DNA of 64,000 nt, taken from Brachynemurus nebulosus (taxonomy: Eukaryota; Arthropoda; Insecta; Neuroptera; Myrmeleontidae). Positions 47,448-59,204 of this stretch are shown one piece after another (within the stretch, counting starts at the first letter, position 1; every line of letters starts with the position of its first letter). Position numbers and translations under genes: made by a program. The DNA lies in assembly GCA_035578155.1 (NCBI GenBank), contig JAPWDM010000004.1, forward strand, positions 57,710,660 through 57,774,659. The letters are read 5' to 3'. The notes under the pieces are model-generated. The model was not told where the DNA came from, searched no databases, and saw only the letters and a list, made by a program, of their open reading frames with translations.

Positions 47448-48899
47448 ATGCAACCAGCCAATGGCGGCTCAGATAATGTAACAAGCAGATATATTTATCT
47501 ACCAGTTGTATCAAATACGCCTAAATCACTGTTCGATGAATTAAGTGAAGTAAACAGCGATCAACAGTTACCTGATACATCAGCCATTAGAAAAATAAGG
47601 GATAAACTTTCTAATTACAAAAGCCAAACCGAAAAATTTGAACTAGAAAAACAGAATGCTATAAGAAGATTAAGCACTTCGTCGCAGGCCTCCATTCCAG
47701 ATAACGACCAATCGAATAACAAATCGGTGATGGAAAATGATACAACACCCAGTCAAAAACCCAATTGGCAAGGAGACGACTTTGTTGTAGTATCCCGTAA
47801 AAAAAAGAGAAGTCCAGATGCTGAACAGAGAAGAGTAAAGCAGAAGGAAAATTCGGAGACGGAGGTCACTACCAACAATCGCTTTGAAATTCTCCAAAGT
47901 GTTTCTCAAGACCCAGATATACCAACCGAAAGCTTGTCCAAAGATAAAAAAGAACCTGTGCAACCTATTTTTGTAACAAATGTTATTAATTTTAAATTAT
48001 TTGAGCAGGAACTAAATTCGAATGGCTTTACTAATAAATGCTTGTTTAAAGTTATGAATAAGCAAATAAAAATTATACCAGTAGATGTTTCTACATACCG
48101 CGCGTTGATCACATATTTTAAATCACGTAATGTAAATTATTACACTCATCGCTTAAGACAAGAACTACCATTTCGAGTTGTTTTGAGGAATGTTCATCAC
48201 TCCACCACACAAGAAGAAATAGCCGCTGATCTTGCCGAACTTGGATACGTTGTAGAAAACGTATCCAATATAAAACATGCTAAAACGAAAGAACCTTTAC
48301 CTTTGTTCTTTATTGATCTGAAGAATAATGAAAATAACAAATCAATTTACCAGGTCACAAAAATGGGAAATAAAATTGTAAAATTTGAACCACCTAATAA
48401 AAAAAGGGAAATTCCGCAACGTAAAAGATGCCAGAGATTTGGTCACACCCAAAACAACTGTGGACGTATTTATAGATGTGTAAAGTGTACTGGAAATCAT
48501 CAGACAAGTGAGTGCGAGAAAAAAAGCAGAGATATCCCTGCTGTTTGTGTTAACTGTGGTGAAAATCATCCAGCAAATTATAAAGGTTGTATCGTTTACA
48601 AAAAACTTTTAGAAAAACGTTATCCCCCATTAAGAAGAAAGCAGCCTACTGAATCCAACTTGATCTCACGAGCTCCATCTCCGAACTACGTGAGAGAAAA
48701 CTTCACCTATGCACAAGCAGTTGGAGATTTGCCCTCCACTAACATTATTGAAGCCACCACTGAACATAATACAAACCAAGATTTAATCGCTTTTATGAAG
48801 CAGTCATTTTCGGAGCTGAAAGAAATGTTTCGAGATCTTATGAAACAAAATAGCGTGATGGTTAATCTATTAACAGCGCTGGTTGCTAAAATGAAATAA
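47448..48899 (+). CDS. LINE ORF1 protein (gag-like, zinc knuckles)
   Basis: 483 residues. Role: nucleic-acid-binding partner of the LINE ribonucleoprotein. A charged, partly coiled N-terminal region is followed by a PRE_C2HC-like segment (about 240-325) and Cys/His knuckles. The first, RKRCQRFGHTQNNC (C328 to C338), lacks the first Cys of the usual CxxC pair. CVKCTGNHQTSEC and CVNCGENHPANYKGC follow, each with CxxC-H-C. Only one base lies between its TAA and the ATG of ORF2, so ORF2 translation probably depends on reinitiation. Confidence 0.93.
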   Translation: MQPANGGSDNVTSRYIYLPVVSNTPKSLFDELSEVNSDQQLPDTSAIRKIRDKLSNYKSQTEKFELEKQNAIRRLSTSSQASIPDNDQSNNKSVMENDTTPSQKPNWQGDDFVVVSRKKKRSPDAEQRRVKQKENSETEVTTNNRFEILQSVSQDPDIPTESLSKDKKEPVQPIFVTNVINFKLFEQELNSNGFTNKCLFKVMNKQIKIIPVDVSTYRALITYFKSRNVNYYTHRLRQELPFRVVLRNVHHSTTQEEIAADLAELGYVVENVSNIKHAKTKEPLPLFFIDLKNNENNKSIYQVTKMGNKIVKFEPPNKKREIPQRKRCQRFGHTQNNCGRIYRCVKCTGNHQTSECEKKSRDIPAVCVNCGENHPANYKGCIVYKKLLEKRYPPLRRKQPTESNLISRAPSPNYVRENFTYAQAVGDLPSTNIIEATTEHNTNQDLIAFMKQSFSELKEMFRDLMKQNSVMVNLLTALVAKMK

Positions 48900-48900
48900 A

Positions 48901-51588
48901 ATGGCTCTATCCATAAATATCGTTTTATGGAATGCAAATGGTTTATTAAACCGTCGTCTGGAACTTGAAACATTCCTTCAAGATCATGACATAGACATAG
49001 CCCTAATATCTGAAACGAGATTTACTCAGAGAAGTTATATTAAAATAAGAAACTATACTGTGTATGATACGAAACATCCTAGTGGTAGAGGCCACGGTGG
49101 TACAGCGATTATAATTAAAAACAGCTTAAAGCATCACGAGCTACAAAAATATAACGAAGATTACCTTCAAGCAACAAGCGTAGTGGTGGAAGATTGGATT
49201 GGACCAATAACTTTTTCCGCTGTGTATTGTCCTCCAAGATATGCAATCAGCCAGGATATGTTTCAAAATTTTTTCAACATCCTTGGAAATCGATTTATCT
49301 CAGGCGGTGACTACAATGCTAAGCACACGCATTGGGGTTCTAGGCTCATCAACCCTAAAGGTAGAAATCTTCTAAAAGTTATCGATGACAGCAATCTGAA
49401 TCATCTATCTACGGGTGAACCAACTTATTGGCCATCTGATTTAAATAAAATTCCAGATTTGTTGGACCTATTTGTTACGAAAAATATGTCTAATAGATAC
49501 ATGGAGATAAAGTCGTGTTTTGACTTATCATCGGACCATTCACCTGTTCTGCTTACAGTTAGCACTAAATTAATCCAAAAAGAGAAAACACCTGTTCTGT
49601 TCAATAAGCACACGGACTGGGATTACTTTCGAAATTATATTGACAAAAAAATTACCTTAAGAACATCCTTAAAATCAGAATTAGAATTAGATCAAGCAGT
49701 AGTAAATTTTACTAATATCATTCAATCTGCTGCTTGTGAATCCACTCCAGACATTGTCAATAACTCAGGTGTCAAAGTTACCTCACCAGATACAGTTAAG
49801 GACTTGATTTTAGAAAAACGGAGGCTAAGAAGAATATGGCAACAAACCAGGTTTCCAGGAGACAAAAATCGTTTTAACAGAATATCCCAAAAGTTAAAGA
49901 GATTACTGAATAAATTAAAACAGGATGCTATTGAAGATTATCTCGAAAATCTTTGCCCAACTGAAGCATCTGACTACTCCCTCTGGAAAGCTACTAAGCA
50001 CATTAAACAGCCACAACAACAAATACCACCACTTCGTGGAAATAATGGAAGCTGGGCAAAAAGTGCACGAGAAAAGGCAGAACTTTTTGCTGAAACTCTA
50101 TCTGAAGTTTTTCAACCTAATCACGGAGACAACTTAAATATTGAAGAAACTCAACTTTTAGAAGCATCTTCAGAGCCAACTATCCCAGTTGAACCTTTTT
50201 CGCCAAAGGAAATTAAAAGATTGATCTGGAATGAATTAAATATAAAGAAAGCTCCTGGCTATGATCTTGTCACAGTTAGGATTCTAAGAGAATTGCCTAA
50301 TAAAGGTATTATGATGATAAATTTAATTTTTAATGCCATTTTAAGGCTAAAATATTTCCCTGCTGTTTGGAAATTAGCTCAAATCATCTTAATACAAAAG
50401 CCGGGGAAGCCAGTAAATGAGGTGACGTCGTACAGACCAATCAGTTTACTCCCCGTTTTATCCAAAATGTTCGAAAAGTTATTTCTCAGAAGACTGCATC
50501 GAGTCCTCGATGACCTTAAAATTATTCCAGATCATCAGTTTGGTTTTCGCGCAAAACATTCAACCGTCGAACAAGTTCATCGTGTAGTCAATACGATCAA
50601 CCGCTCTTTTCAAGAAAAAAAATATTGTACAGCAGCTTTTCTCGACGTGAGTCAAGCATTTGACAAAGTGTGGCATACTGGCTTATTGTATAAATTAAGG
50701 AAAAATATTCCTGAATCATTCTACTTAATACTGAAATCTTATTTGTCAGATCGTTACTTTCATGTAAAGTTTCAGAGTGAAATATCAGAAATGTTTCCAG
50801 TCCGTTCCGGTGTACCACAAGGTAGTGTTCTAGGGCCTATTCTTTATCTTATATATACTGCAGATCTGCCGGTTGATGAAGAAAATACTACTGCAACATT
50901 TGCTGATGATACTGCTATCCTAGCTACTGATAAAGATCCAAATGTTGCATCACAAAAGTTACAATCTAGCTTGCGTCGAATACAGGAATGGTTACATAAA
51001 TGGCGTATTCGAGTAAATGAAACGAAATCAGTGCAAGTTACATTTACTACGAGAAAAGGAACCTGCCCTGCAGTTAGTTTGAATGATGTAGTGTTACCAT
51101 TAGCAACTGAAGCTAAATATCTAGGTATACATCTAGATAGAAAACTAACATGGCGTAAACATATTTGGACTAAACGTAAGCAACTAAATGTTAAGTTTTC
51201 TAAGTACTATTGGCTTCTAGGTCGTAAATCAAAGTTATCTTTAAGAAACAAAGTTCTAGTTTATAAAAGTGTTATCAAACCAGTATGGACTTATGGTATT
51301 CAACTTTGGGGTACGGCTAGTGTTAGCAATATTGAGATATTGCAACGATTTCAGTCTAAAGTGCTACGAGCCATAAGTGCTTCCCCGTGGTACGTGCGTA
51401 ACGATGACATACATCGCAGTCTTCAAGTGCCCACAGTGCGTGAGGAAATAGTACGATACAGTGATAAATACATTCATCGCCTAGAAAATCACCCTAATGT
51501 GTGTGCCCTTAACTTACTTGACAATAGTGACTCTTTGTATAGACTCAATCGACAGAATATTTTAGAATTAAGATATAGATTTATTTAG
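48901..51588 (+). CDS. LINE ORF2 protein: apurinic-type endonuclease and reverse transcriptase
   Basis: 895 residues. Endonuclease (about 1-225) with N11, E38, GGDYN (D137, N139) and SDH (D212, H213) nicks target DNA. The reverse transcriptase (about 460-740) shows SYRPISLLPVLSKMFEK, QFGFR, FLDVSQAFDKVWH (D582, D588), SGVPQGSVLGP, FADD (667-670) and YLGIHLD, typical of Jockey-clade enzymes. All catalytic positions are present. The frame is intact from ATG to TAG. Confidence 0.95.
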   Translation: MALSINIVLWNANGLLNRRLELETFLQDHDIDIALISETRFTQRSYIKIRNYTVYDTKHPSGRGHGGTAIIIKNSLKHHELQKYNEDYLQATSVVVEDWIGPITFSAVYCPPRYAISQDMFQNFFNILGNRFISGGDYNAKHTHWGSRLINPKGRNLLKVIDDSNLNHLSTGEPTYWPSDLNKIPDLLDLFVTKNMSNRYMEIKSCFDLSSDHSPVLLTVSTKLIQKEKTPVLFNKHTDWDYFRNYIDKKITLRTSLKSELELDQAVVNFTNIIQSAACESTPDIVNNSGVKVTSPDTVKDLILEKRRLRRIWQQTRFPGDKNRFNRISQKLKRLLNKLKQDAIEDYLENLCPTEASDYSLWKATKHIKQPQQQIPPLRGNNGSWAKSAREKAELFAETLSEVFQPNHGDNLNIEETQLLEASSEPTIPVEPFSPKEIKRLIWNELNIKKAPGYDLVTVRILRELPNKGIMMINLIFNAILRLKYFPAVWKLAQIILIQKPGKPVNEVTSYRPISLLPVLSKMFEKLFLRRLHRVLDDLKIIPDHQFGFRAKHSTVEQVHRVVNTINRSFQEKKYCTAAFLDVSQAFDKVWHTGLLYKLRKNIPESFYLILKSYLSDRYFHVKFQSEISEMFPVRSGVPQGSVLGPILYLIYTADLPVDEENTTATFADDTAILATDKDPNVASQKLQSSLRRIQEWLHKWRIRVNETKSVQVTFTTRKGTCPAVSLNDVVLPLATEAKYLGIHLDRKLTWRKHIWTKRKQLNVKFSKYYWLLGRKSKLSLRNKVLVYKSVIKPVWTYGIQLWGTASVSNIEILQRFQSKVLRAISASPWYVRNDDIHRSLQVPTVREEIVRYSDKYIHRLENHPNVCALNLLDNSDSLYRLNRQNILELRYRFI

Positions 51589-51633
51589 CTTTTAATGTAT
51601 AGTATATTATATTTAGTATATAATTTATTTTGA

Positions 51634-51705
51634 GTGATTACCAGTGGGTAATCACCATTCCCGTTATGTTCTATCATCGCTCGATTTATAGTTCTATTTA
51701 GAACT
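51634..51705 (+). promoter_or_regulatory. two stem-loops in the LINE 3' UTR
   Basis: GTGATTACC-AGTG-GGTAATCAC (51634-51655, 9 bp perfect stem) and AGTTCT-ATTT-AGAACT (51690-51705). They lie 25-90 bases before the A tail, where the LINE reverse transcriptase would engage its RNA. Recognition is inference. Confidence 0.55.
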
Positions 51706-51745
51706 GATAATCGATAAACGAGGATGTTAAAAAAAAAAAAAAAAA

Positions 51746-51936
51746 TTTTTGCCATTTTAAGTGGCTTTTTGCAAAATTTAAATTTTTAAAAAATTAACTA
51801 CTCAACCGATTTTGAAAATATTTTCACCGTTAAATAGCTAAACTATTGTAGATAGATACAGGTTGTTATATGAAATCTGTCAGTGTCCAATCTCTGGAAA
51901 TTCGCTATGTTATGCAGGTGCTACGACAGGGGTATT
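51746..51936 (+). mobile_element. family A fragment A8, right of the LINE
   Basis: One minisatellite-like unit (ACTCAACCGATTTTGAAAA, CTAAACTATTGTAGATAG) followed by the family end GGAAATTCGCTATG to GACAGGGGTATT. Confidence 0.75.
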
Positions 51937-52219
51937 GTTTAATGCCTTTCTGTAGTCGCTGCTCACTAAAAATTGCTGTTAAGCAAATCTCTTGTTAATT
52001 TTAAGAGGGTATACATAATCACATCTAAATATTTACATAATTCTAAATCTATCTGCAACCAACAAAATTCCCAACATCAAATAAAAATAAAATTATTAGT
52101 ATAAGTTTGTTTTTGTCAGCGTTTTCTTGAAAATTTGCAAATGAACAGTTACAATATTTTGAAAACTAGAACCTATTGACCGTTTAATTTCTGATACTAA
52201 CGTTTAAATTCTTTTTCAG

Positions 52220-53738
52220 GGTTGCTTCATGTGTTACATTTAAGAAACAAGCTGTACTAAATGAAACAACCGAATTTTTGATAGTGAAATGTTCCGAAAT
52301 TAAATCGAAAAAAACCATTGAAGTTTATAGTAATTCACACTCAATAGTTCCTATTAAAGAAAAAGTACGTGAAAGATTGGAAAAATTTAAAAAAAATGAT
52401 ACTCAACGGCCAATCAGCGTACTAATGATTGGTATTGATAGTATATCGCGCTTGAATTTATATCGAACGATGCCAAAGACTGCCAATTATTTGAAGCAAA
52501 ACGGTTGGTTTGAATTGCTTGGGTATAATAAAATGGAGGATAACACGTTTCCAAATTTAATGGCAATTTTCACTGGTTTTAATATCACTGATGCATACTC
52601 AATTTGTAACCCAAGAAAAGTTGGAAAATTAGACGAATGTCCATTAATATTTTATAAATATCGTGATTTGGGATATGCAACAGCGTTCGGTGAAGACGAG
52701 GCTTCCATCAGTACGTTTAATTATCTAAAAGTTGGTTTTAAAGAACAACCCACAGATCATTACATACGGCCGTTAGTTTTAGCATCTCAAAAATCATTGA
52801 AATTAAAAAAAATTAGTGGTACAAATTATTGCATAGGATCGGAGACTAGTGAAGAATTGATTTTAAACTATGCGAACCATTTTATTGAAACTTATAAGAA
52901 TGATCCACATTTTGGATTTTTTTGGATGAACGGTTTCAGTCACAATGATATCAACGAACCATCCATGTTGGATTTGAAGACGAAACAGTGGTTCGAAAAT
53001 TTAGAGAATACTGGTATTTACAATGAATCAATTATTATATTCTTAAGTGATCACGGGATGAGATTTGGTTCAATACGAGAAACAAATTCAGGATGGCTTG
53101 AGGAGCGATTACCATTTATATGGTTTTGGCTACCAGAGTGGTTTCGTCAAAAATTCCCTGATGCTGTGAAAAATTTACAAACCAATGCCCACCGTTTCAC
53201 TACACCATACGATTTACATATGACGCTACAAGATATTTTATTGAAATCTGGGCGTATCAATGAAACAGTGCCAAGTGCCGCTTGTCCAAAATGTAAAAGT
53301 CTTTTTAGTGAAATTGAATGGAATCGGGATTGTGACGACACAAATATAGAAATGCACTGGTGTACATGTTACAGTTTTAAAAAGATTAGCACAGCTCTAG
53401 CTGAAGCAAAGAATTCAGCAAATGCGTTAGTAACAGAAGTTCAAACAATTCTAACATCAAATAATGAAACACAAAAATTGTGTCGAAAACCAATTTTAAA
53501 ACGAATTATTGATGCTCGTAAATCCGAATTTACCTTAAACGATACTGTTTATTACTTACTGGTTATCGAAGTATATCCAAAAGGAAAGTATGAAGGCACA
53601 ATTTTAGAAATTGATAAGGGAAATAATGAAAAACATTATAAACTTAAAGGACACATAAGTCGAATTGATAAGTACAATTCACAAAGTCATTGTGTGTCTG
53701 ACGCGTACTATAAGAAGTATTGTTATTGCATCCATTAG
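52220..53738 (+). CDS. DUF229-family gene, last exon
   Basis: It follows the acceptor CTTTTTCAG and reads VASCVTFKKQAVLNETTEF onward, in frame with the exon at 37220. Key motifs: VLMIGIDSISRLN (near 52420-52455), ELLGYNKMEDNTFPNLMAIF, FFWMNGFSHND and FLSDHGMRFGS (SDHG at 53046-53057), the metal-site motif of the alkaline-phosphatase/sulfatase superfamily. A Cys-rich C-terminal part follows, and a TAG stop. The two exons give 597 residues, so perhaps 60-100 N-terminal residues are missing from view. The substrate is unknown for the family. No clear AATAAA was seen close to the stop. Confidence 0.92.
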
Positions 53739-55497
53739 TAGTAGGGTATCGTGCCAAAATGTACAAACTCTTCCAAAGAATTAAATTTATTCAGTAAATA
53801 TACATATACACCACTCTTTTGGTATCAAATTAAGAAAAGGAAAGTTGACTTGGTATAATTTTTTTCTGACTTTTATTTCAATTGTCAATTTATGGTAAAT
53901 AGTATAATAATAACAACCACACAATACAGAAACAAAATTGCTATTTCTATACTTACGATATCAACATGAACAAAAACTGACGTGTGTGTGACGTAAATCC
54001 CCACTCATATGTTATGTACACACATGGATCTTGCGTTTGTTAATATATGATACGTGTGTGTGTGTGTCTTGCGTATGTGCTCCGGTGCACATACATAACA
54101 CCACGCACGCATCACACCGCTGTTGTGGTCACGGTGGTCCAATAATCAACAACAATGTGACAACAACTGTGTGTATTCGTCCACTGCTTCTGAACGAATG
54201 AATACAAAGTAGCCTGATTTGCTCAGAACTGCACGCTGCCGACCACACAATTTTATATTTAGGCTGAATCTAATGATCTGTAACAACAACGGTATAATAA
54301 TTATCAATTTTGACAACAATTTTGGTCATCATTAAAATATTTTTTTATAGAAATGGTAGATATTTTCAAATAAATCAGCACTGGCAAAGGCATACTTTTG
54401 GGTTGGAGTACAGAAGAAACTAATTTGTGATTGCCATTGGTTCAATGCAGCGTCCGCGGCGATACAATATAATTTCAAACCTGTATACAAGAATTTTTAC
54501 CTATTATGTTCAGATTTCATAATGAAATAATTTTTTTTTTTTTAACATGAATATGTTAAATATTAACTTGAAATAAACATATCCATGATTCAGTATTTTT
54601 TGGACAGTGGAGTAATAGTTTTGGTTTTTTTTTTCTTTTTTTTTTTTTTTAAAAAGAAACAAGATAAGAAAAAGATTGTAAGTTTGTTTCAGCCAACCAA
54701 GCAGTAGCGCAACAACAGGCGGGTGGGGGGAAGATTAAAGCGATCCGGACCCCTCTAAAATTACGTGAATTGCTCAAAAAACCAACATTTTCCAAACCCA
54801 TATGACAGTTTATATAACAATCGAGACTTATTTTTAATAATATTTTATTTGACATACACATAAATTTATCTATAAAATAAAATTTATTTATTTACTAATT
54901 TACAATTTAAGTAAAATTTACAATAGTTACGTGTAGTTTTATCTATACTTCTAATAGTCTATTTACACCATACCAAGGTACGCTTACAAACGTTTGCTTT
55001 GCAAGTTTCAGATATTCTGGATGTTTCAGATTTTATCTTGTTATGTATTTGTAACGTCAATGAACAAAGAAAAACAACATTTGGTGTATTTAAGAAAAAA
55101 TAAATACTAGACTTTTTAAATTTTCCATCAGTTTATCTTATTTATATTAAAAAGTATTTTTTTAACGGTCTATTGATATTTTTTTATTTTAAAATGTAAT
55201 TTTCGTAATGTCATCGAATAACTAGATTATCAAAAGATTGGGTTATATATATTCTTGCCCTCTACAAACCCAAGCCCCCACCCGCCCATAACAGATTTGT
55301 AGTTGGTCTGCCCCTGCATACCAGCCCATGGCAGAAGTAAAACTTCTATAGCAAACAATGTTAATCATATCTGTGGGGCGTGGTGTACATACATTTTTTT
55401 AAAAAATTTTAATACCGCAAATTATACTCTATAAAATTAACGATAAGCCAGAAAAAAATTTTATAAACATTATTTTAAATAACTTTGTAATAATATC
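53739..55497. other. no recognised gene; 3' flank of the DUF229 gene
   Basis: Contains short GT/CA-rich words (54050-54120), T-rich runs (54620-54650) and a G-rich patch near 54725. No supported gene. Confidence 0.45.
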
Positions 55498-56571
55498 CCA
55501 GTGAACATTTTTCTGTAAATTTTATGTCACTGTGACAGAACTGAAAGTCACTTGTTACATAAAATGTGAGTCACATATGACTTACATGTAACTTACAATT
55601 TCCCACTTATAAACGTAACAATGTGACGTAACATTGTTATGTTCTTGTTACGTTTCAGGAAAATATAACTTTGATGTTACCTTATAGATAAAAATACGCC
55701 TTACGCCTTCTTTTGCAAAAAGCAAATTCAAAATTCCCTTTTTCTGTTTCTTATTAACATTACATACACATATTACCAACTTATTGTTTATATACATACA
55801 CCTAAATTATTATTGTTTTTTTTTTTCTTTTTTTTTGACTGTTACAGGATTCGATCCATTATCCAATCTGAAGCATCATTTAAATTATCGACAGTTTTAA
55901 CCACTAGACCAAACTCACTTATGTATTTATTCTCATCGTTATATATTAATATATATCACAAAATAGTAAATAAAGCCTTACAAGAATTTTCATAAGAGTT
56001 TCATTTTTAAATTAATAACAAAATTAACTGTTTTAACGACGTATTAACGCATTTTTACATAACGATTGTGACATTTCATTATTTTAATGAAATGTCACAA
56101 TCATGACTCTTTTGTTGTTTTTGTGACGTATCACTATTAATAAAACATTTCACTTGTCACTTTTGTGAAATGTTTTGTTACCATATTAGTTTTAAATGTA
56201 TCAATTCGCGAGGAGTGATCAATTTAAAGATTCTTGCAGTTAATACGTCACAAAAACATAACATAAGAGTCAGTTCTGTGAGGTTTTATTAAAGTAACAT
56301 TGTTAGGTTGCGAAGACATAACATAAAAATCACACTGTGATGTTTTATAAAGTAACCTTGATACATCATCTAAACGTAACGTAGCAGTCACAAATGGGAC
56401 ATTTTATTACAGTCACAATGGCATGTAACTGTTACGTAACATACAGGTAACAATTAGGTATATAACATAAAACTCTAATTTTATATAATTGTTATGTCAC
56501 CCATAAGTCAAAAAAGTTACGTAACTTGTTATTTCCTTGTTACATCACATTTACATTCTATGTTCACTGGG
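55498..56571. mobile_element. 1.07 kb inverted-repeat element I
   Basis: Ends CCCAGTGAACAT and ATGTTCACTGGG. The body is built of recurring GTAACATTGTTATG, GTCACAAATG and TTACGTAAC-like words on both sides, so it is internally self-similar. A tRNA-like retroposed piece (55813-55918) is nested inside. No transposase; superfamily not assigned and no clear target duplication. Confidence 0.65.
55813..55918 (-). repeat. tRNA-like retroposed sequence with A-rich tail
   Basis: On the minus strand GTTTGGTCTAGTGGTTAA (A-box-like) and GGATCGAATCC (B-box-like) are 60-odd bases apart, followed by CTGTAACAG and an A-rich tail (the T run at 55816-55837). A decayed tRNA-derived retroposon; the anticodon arm is not convincing. 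Confidence 0.45.
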
Positions 56572-57645
56572 GTGACATCAAGATGACTATATCAATAGTA
56601 AAGCTATAGACAGATTAAGTAAATTGAATATAAAATACAAAAATTGCTTATTTACGATAAATAAGCATTTGGTACCAAGGGAGTTATAATTAAAGAGAGA
56701 GCTATTATTAAATTTTTAGATTATTTAAAAAAAAAATTCAAAGTAGTATTATTTATTAATCACATACTAACGCTGAGAGTTCAAACTTTAGTTAGATTTG
56801 TTATTTCTTAATAATTTCACGTATAGTTTTATTTAATATGAGCACTATCTTCAAAATAATAATATTTAAAAAAAAAATTATCTTCGCTATTCCTTTTGTA
56901 TTAGTACTACGCCATATACTAGTATACTACACCAACTATTTAACATAAGATACACAAACATCAATAGTTCGCTATCTCTCTAGTTATCACAAGTACCACA
57001 GGTACAAAGTGTGCTTTACAATACATTATATATTGTGCCAGCATTCTTATAATTATAGAACCTGTGGTATCTATCGTGTGCAGAAAGAGAACGAATTATG
57101 TTTGTTTGTGTATCTTATATTGAATAATTGATGTGTTTGCATACGTGTTATATATAACATTGAAAGACAAATACCAAGCATCACACCTTAGCCTAAGTAG
57201 AAAATGAATTCACTGATCTCATTAAAGGCCTTTCGTTTTAGTATTGAAAATTTAACTTTGGTTCCTAGTTGGATAAAGAAAACTTATCGGCCAAATAATG
57301 TATTATAATTATTAATTTTATCTATTTTATTAAAACTTTTCGAAAGTTTGACTTGCTAATAAGAAGACTGTTAAAATTTTTTAAATTGCAATTCATATCT
57401 AAGTTAGTTTAATTGTTCCTTTCTATTATTTTATATCAGTGACGATTTGTTATACAATAAACTGAGTATACAGTGAAATTCTTCAGTTTTTGTACAAAAG
57501 GTATTTCTTTAGTAATATATATTGTAGTTAATTTTCTTTCACTCTATGAATCGTCACTGCATTAATGTACATAGAATATAATAGTGTAAAAATATTGTTC
57601 TTAATTTTAAGATAGCCAATTTAATATACTATTCACCAAAAATAT
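56572..57645. other. no recognised feature
   Basis: AT-rich DNA without supported genes. Confidence 0.4.
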
Positions 57646-57908
57646 TGATAGATTTGAGCGTTATTTTATGATATTCCATATTTGTAAGTAGTAGACAAAT
57701 ATCTTACTTCGCAAAATACCACTCTTATTTTTAAAACTGTGACAATATTATTTCGAACCGTCGCGTCAGTTCATTTCCAAACAGAATAAAATTTACATTC
57801 GATACATGCCTTATATACTAATTTCATCTCTCTATACTTTATAGAGTGGTATGTGCTATCGTGATATGAAGTGGAAGGGAGTGGGGTAGTAGGAGAATCC
57901 GAAAATCA

Positions 57909-57950
57909 AAAAAAAAAAAAAATAAATAAATAAATAAATAAATAAACAAG
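57909..57950. repeat. A run and (AAAT)n microsatellite
   Basis: About 14 A followed by seven AAAT units. Confidence 0.9.
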
Positions 57951-58039
57951 TTTACATACATGTGACAAAAGGTTGAAACTTAAAATTAGCAAAAAACAAT
58001 ATTACAGCAAATACAGTTTTAAAGATTTAAATAAATTAT

Positions 58040-58890
58040 AATATTGAAAATAAAATTGAACTGTAAATATCGGTGTAGTCATTTAAAAGGTGATCGGAGT
58101 TACGTTCATTTATTTCTATTGCTTCTAGGATTGTTAACTTCTGTCCTTTGCTTGCCTCGTGTAACACGGTAATTTCCCGTTCTGGTGTGTGTCCGGCGTC
58201 AATTAAATGCCTCGCAAAAGCAGGGTCGGATTTTTTATTTCTATATAATCTGAAATTCTCTGTTCTCCGGGTTTCAAAGTTTCTACCAGTTTGGCCGATG
58301 TAAAAACTACTACTATCTTAGCAGTTTAATTTGTAGATGCGCGATTTTTTAAGTTTATCAATTTTTGTTTTATTGTTACATATTAAGATTCCTAGATTAA
58401 AGCCTGATTTAAATGTTATATTTACGTTTGAAATTTCTAGAATTTTCTTAATTTTATCTGATATATTACCAAAATATGTTATAGTTTGTTTGTATAGTAT
58501 TGAAATCAAGCTTATTGTTAATTTTGGTAATAGTTAAATTATTTAAAAAGTTTAGTTTATTACCTTTTTCTACCTCTAAGTCAAATTTAATCTACAAAAA
58601 CTCTACAAATTTTTCTAGTTGGCGGATCGATCCATCGGAGCCTATAATTATGTCGTCCACGTATCTATATCAAAATTTTACATTGAAAGGCCACTTGTCT
58701 GTCGGCAAAATTTACTGCTGAACTGAAAGTAGTTTTGTTTTAAAATTGTTACCGGATTTTTTATCTTATTGTTTATTATTTCATTAATTAAGTTTAAACA
58801 TTCCTTGGTAGAAATATTGGTGAACATACTACGCACATCCAGGGACGCCAGTTTGTACCGACCGAGAAAGGCGTTGTTATTTTTCTCCTA
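58040..58890 (-). pseudogene. Penelope-like reverse transcriptase and GIY-YIG endonuclease, decayed
   Basis: Minus-strand pieces in order: KLASLDVRSMFTNIST and CRQTSGLSM, then RYVDDIIIGSDG and LEKFVEFL, with IKFDLEVEKGNKLNF after a stop, and finally a clear endonuclease part FYIGQTGRNFETRRTENF, FARHLIDAGHTPEREI, GQKLTILEAIEI. YVDD is the catalytic motif of Penelope-like reverse transcriptases, and YIGQTGR marks the GIY-YIG domain. Stops, shifts and a deletion between the LSMG-like segment and YVDD show that it is inactive. Confidence 0.85.
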
Positions 58891-58952
58891 CTATCTCTAC
58901 CCCTTTCACTTCCATATCACATACCACTCCCCCTTAATAAGCATAGATAAAT

Positions 58953-58954
58953 TA

Positions 58955-58996
<42 letters not shown>

Positions 58997-59164
58997 TAAG
59001 GAGTGACGTGACAAACCCGTCCGTGAATGTACTACGGTACTTTTACGGATTGGTTTGGCACATTACCCTTCCACAGAGCCTAATACCTTGCATAATGCCG
59101 GTATAGGTGAATGTTACCCAGTACTGTCCTACTGAGTAGTGAGCGCCAGGTTGGCGTAAAAGTC

Positions 59165-59165
<1 letters not shown>
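58953..59165 (-). mobile_element. SINE-like insertion with (ATT)n tail
   Basis: About 165 bp of unique sequence (ACGCCAACCTGGCG to GTCACGTCACTCC on the minus strand) ends in (ATT)n (58953-58997). No tRNA-like head was recognised, so it may be 5'-truncated. Confidence 0.45.

Positions 59166-59167
<2 letters not shown>

Positions 59168-59204
<37 letters not shown>

Larger units (their letters stand above)
47156..51745 (+). mobile_element. full-length Jockey-type LINE, 4.6 kb
   Basis: 5' UTR of 292 bp, two open reading frames, short 3' UTR and 17 A at the end. It is flanked by a 13 bp duplication TTTTTGCCATTTT (47143-47155 and 51746-51758). Both frames lack stops or shifts, so it may be an active or very recently active copy. 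It lies in sense orientation in the DUF229 intron. Confidence 0.95.
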
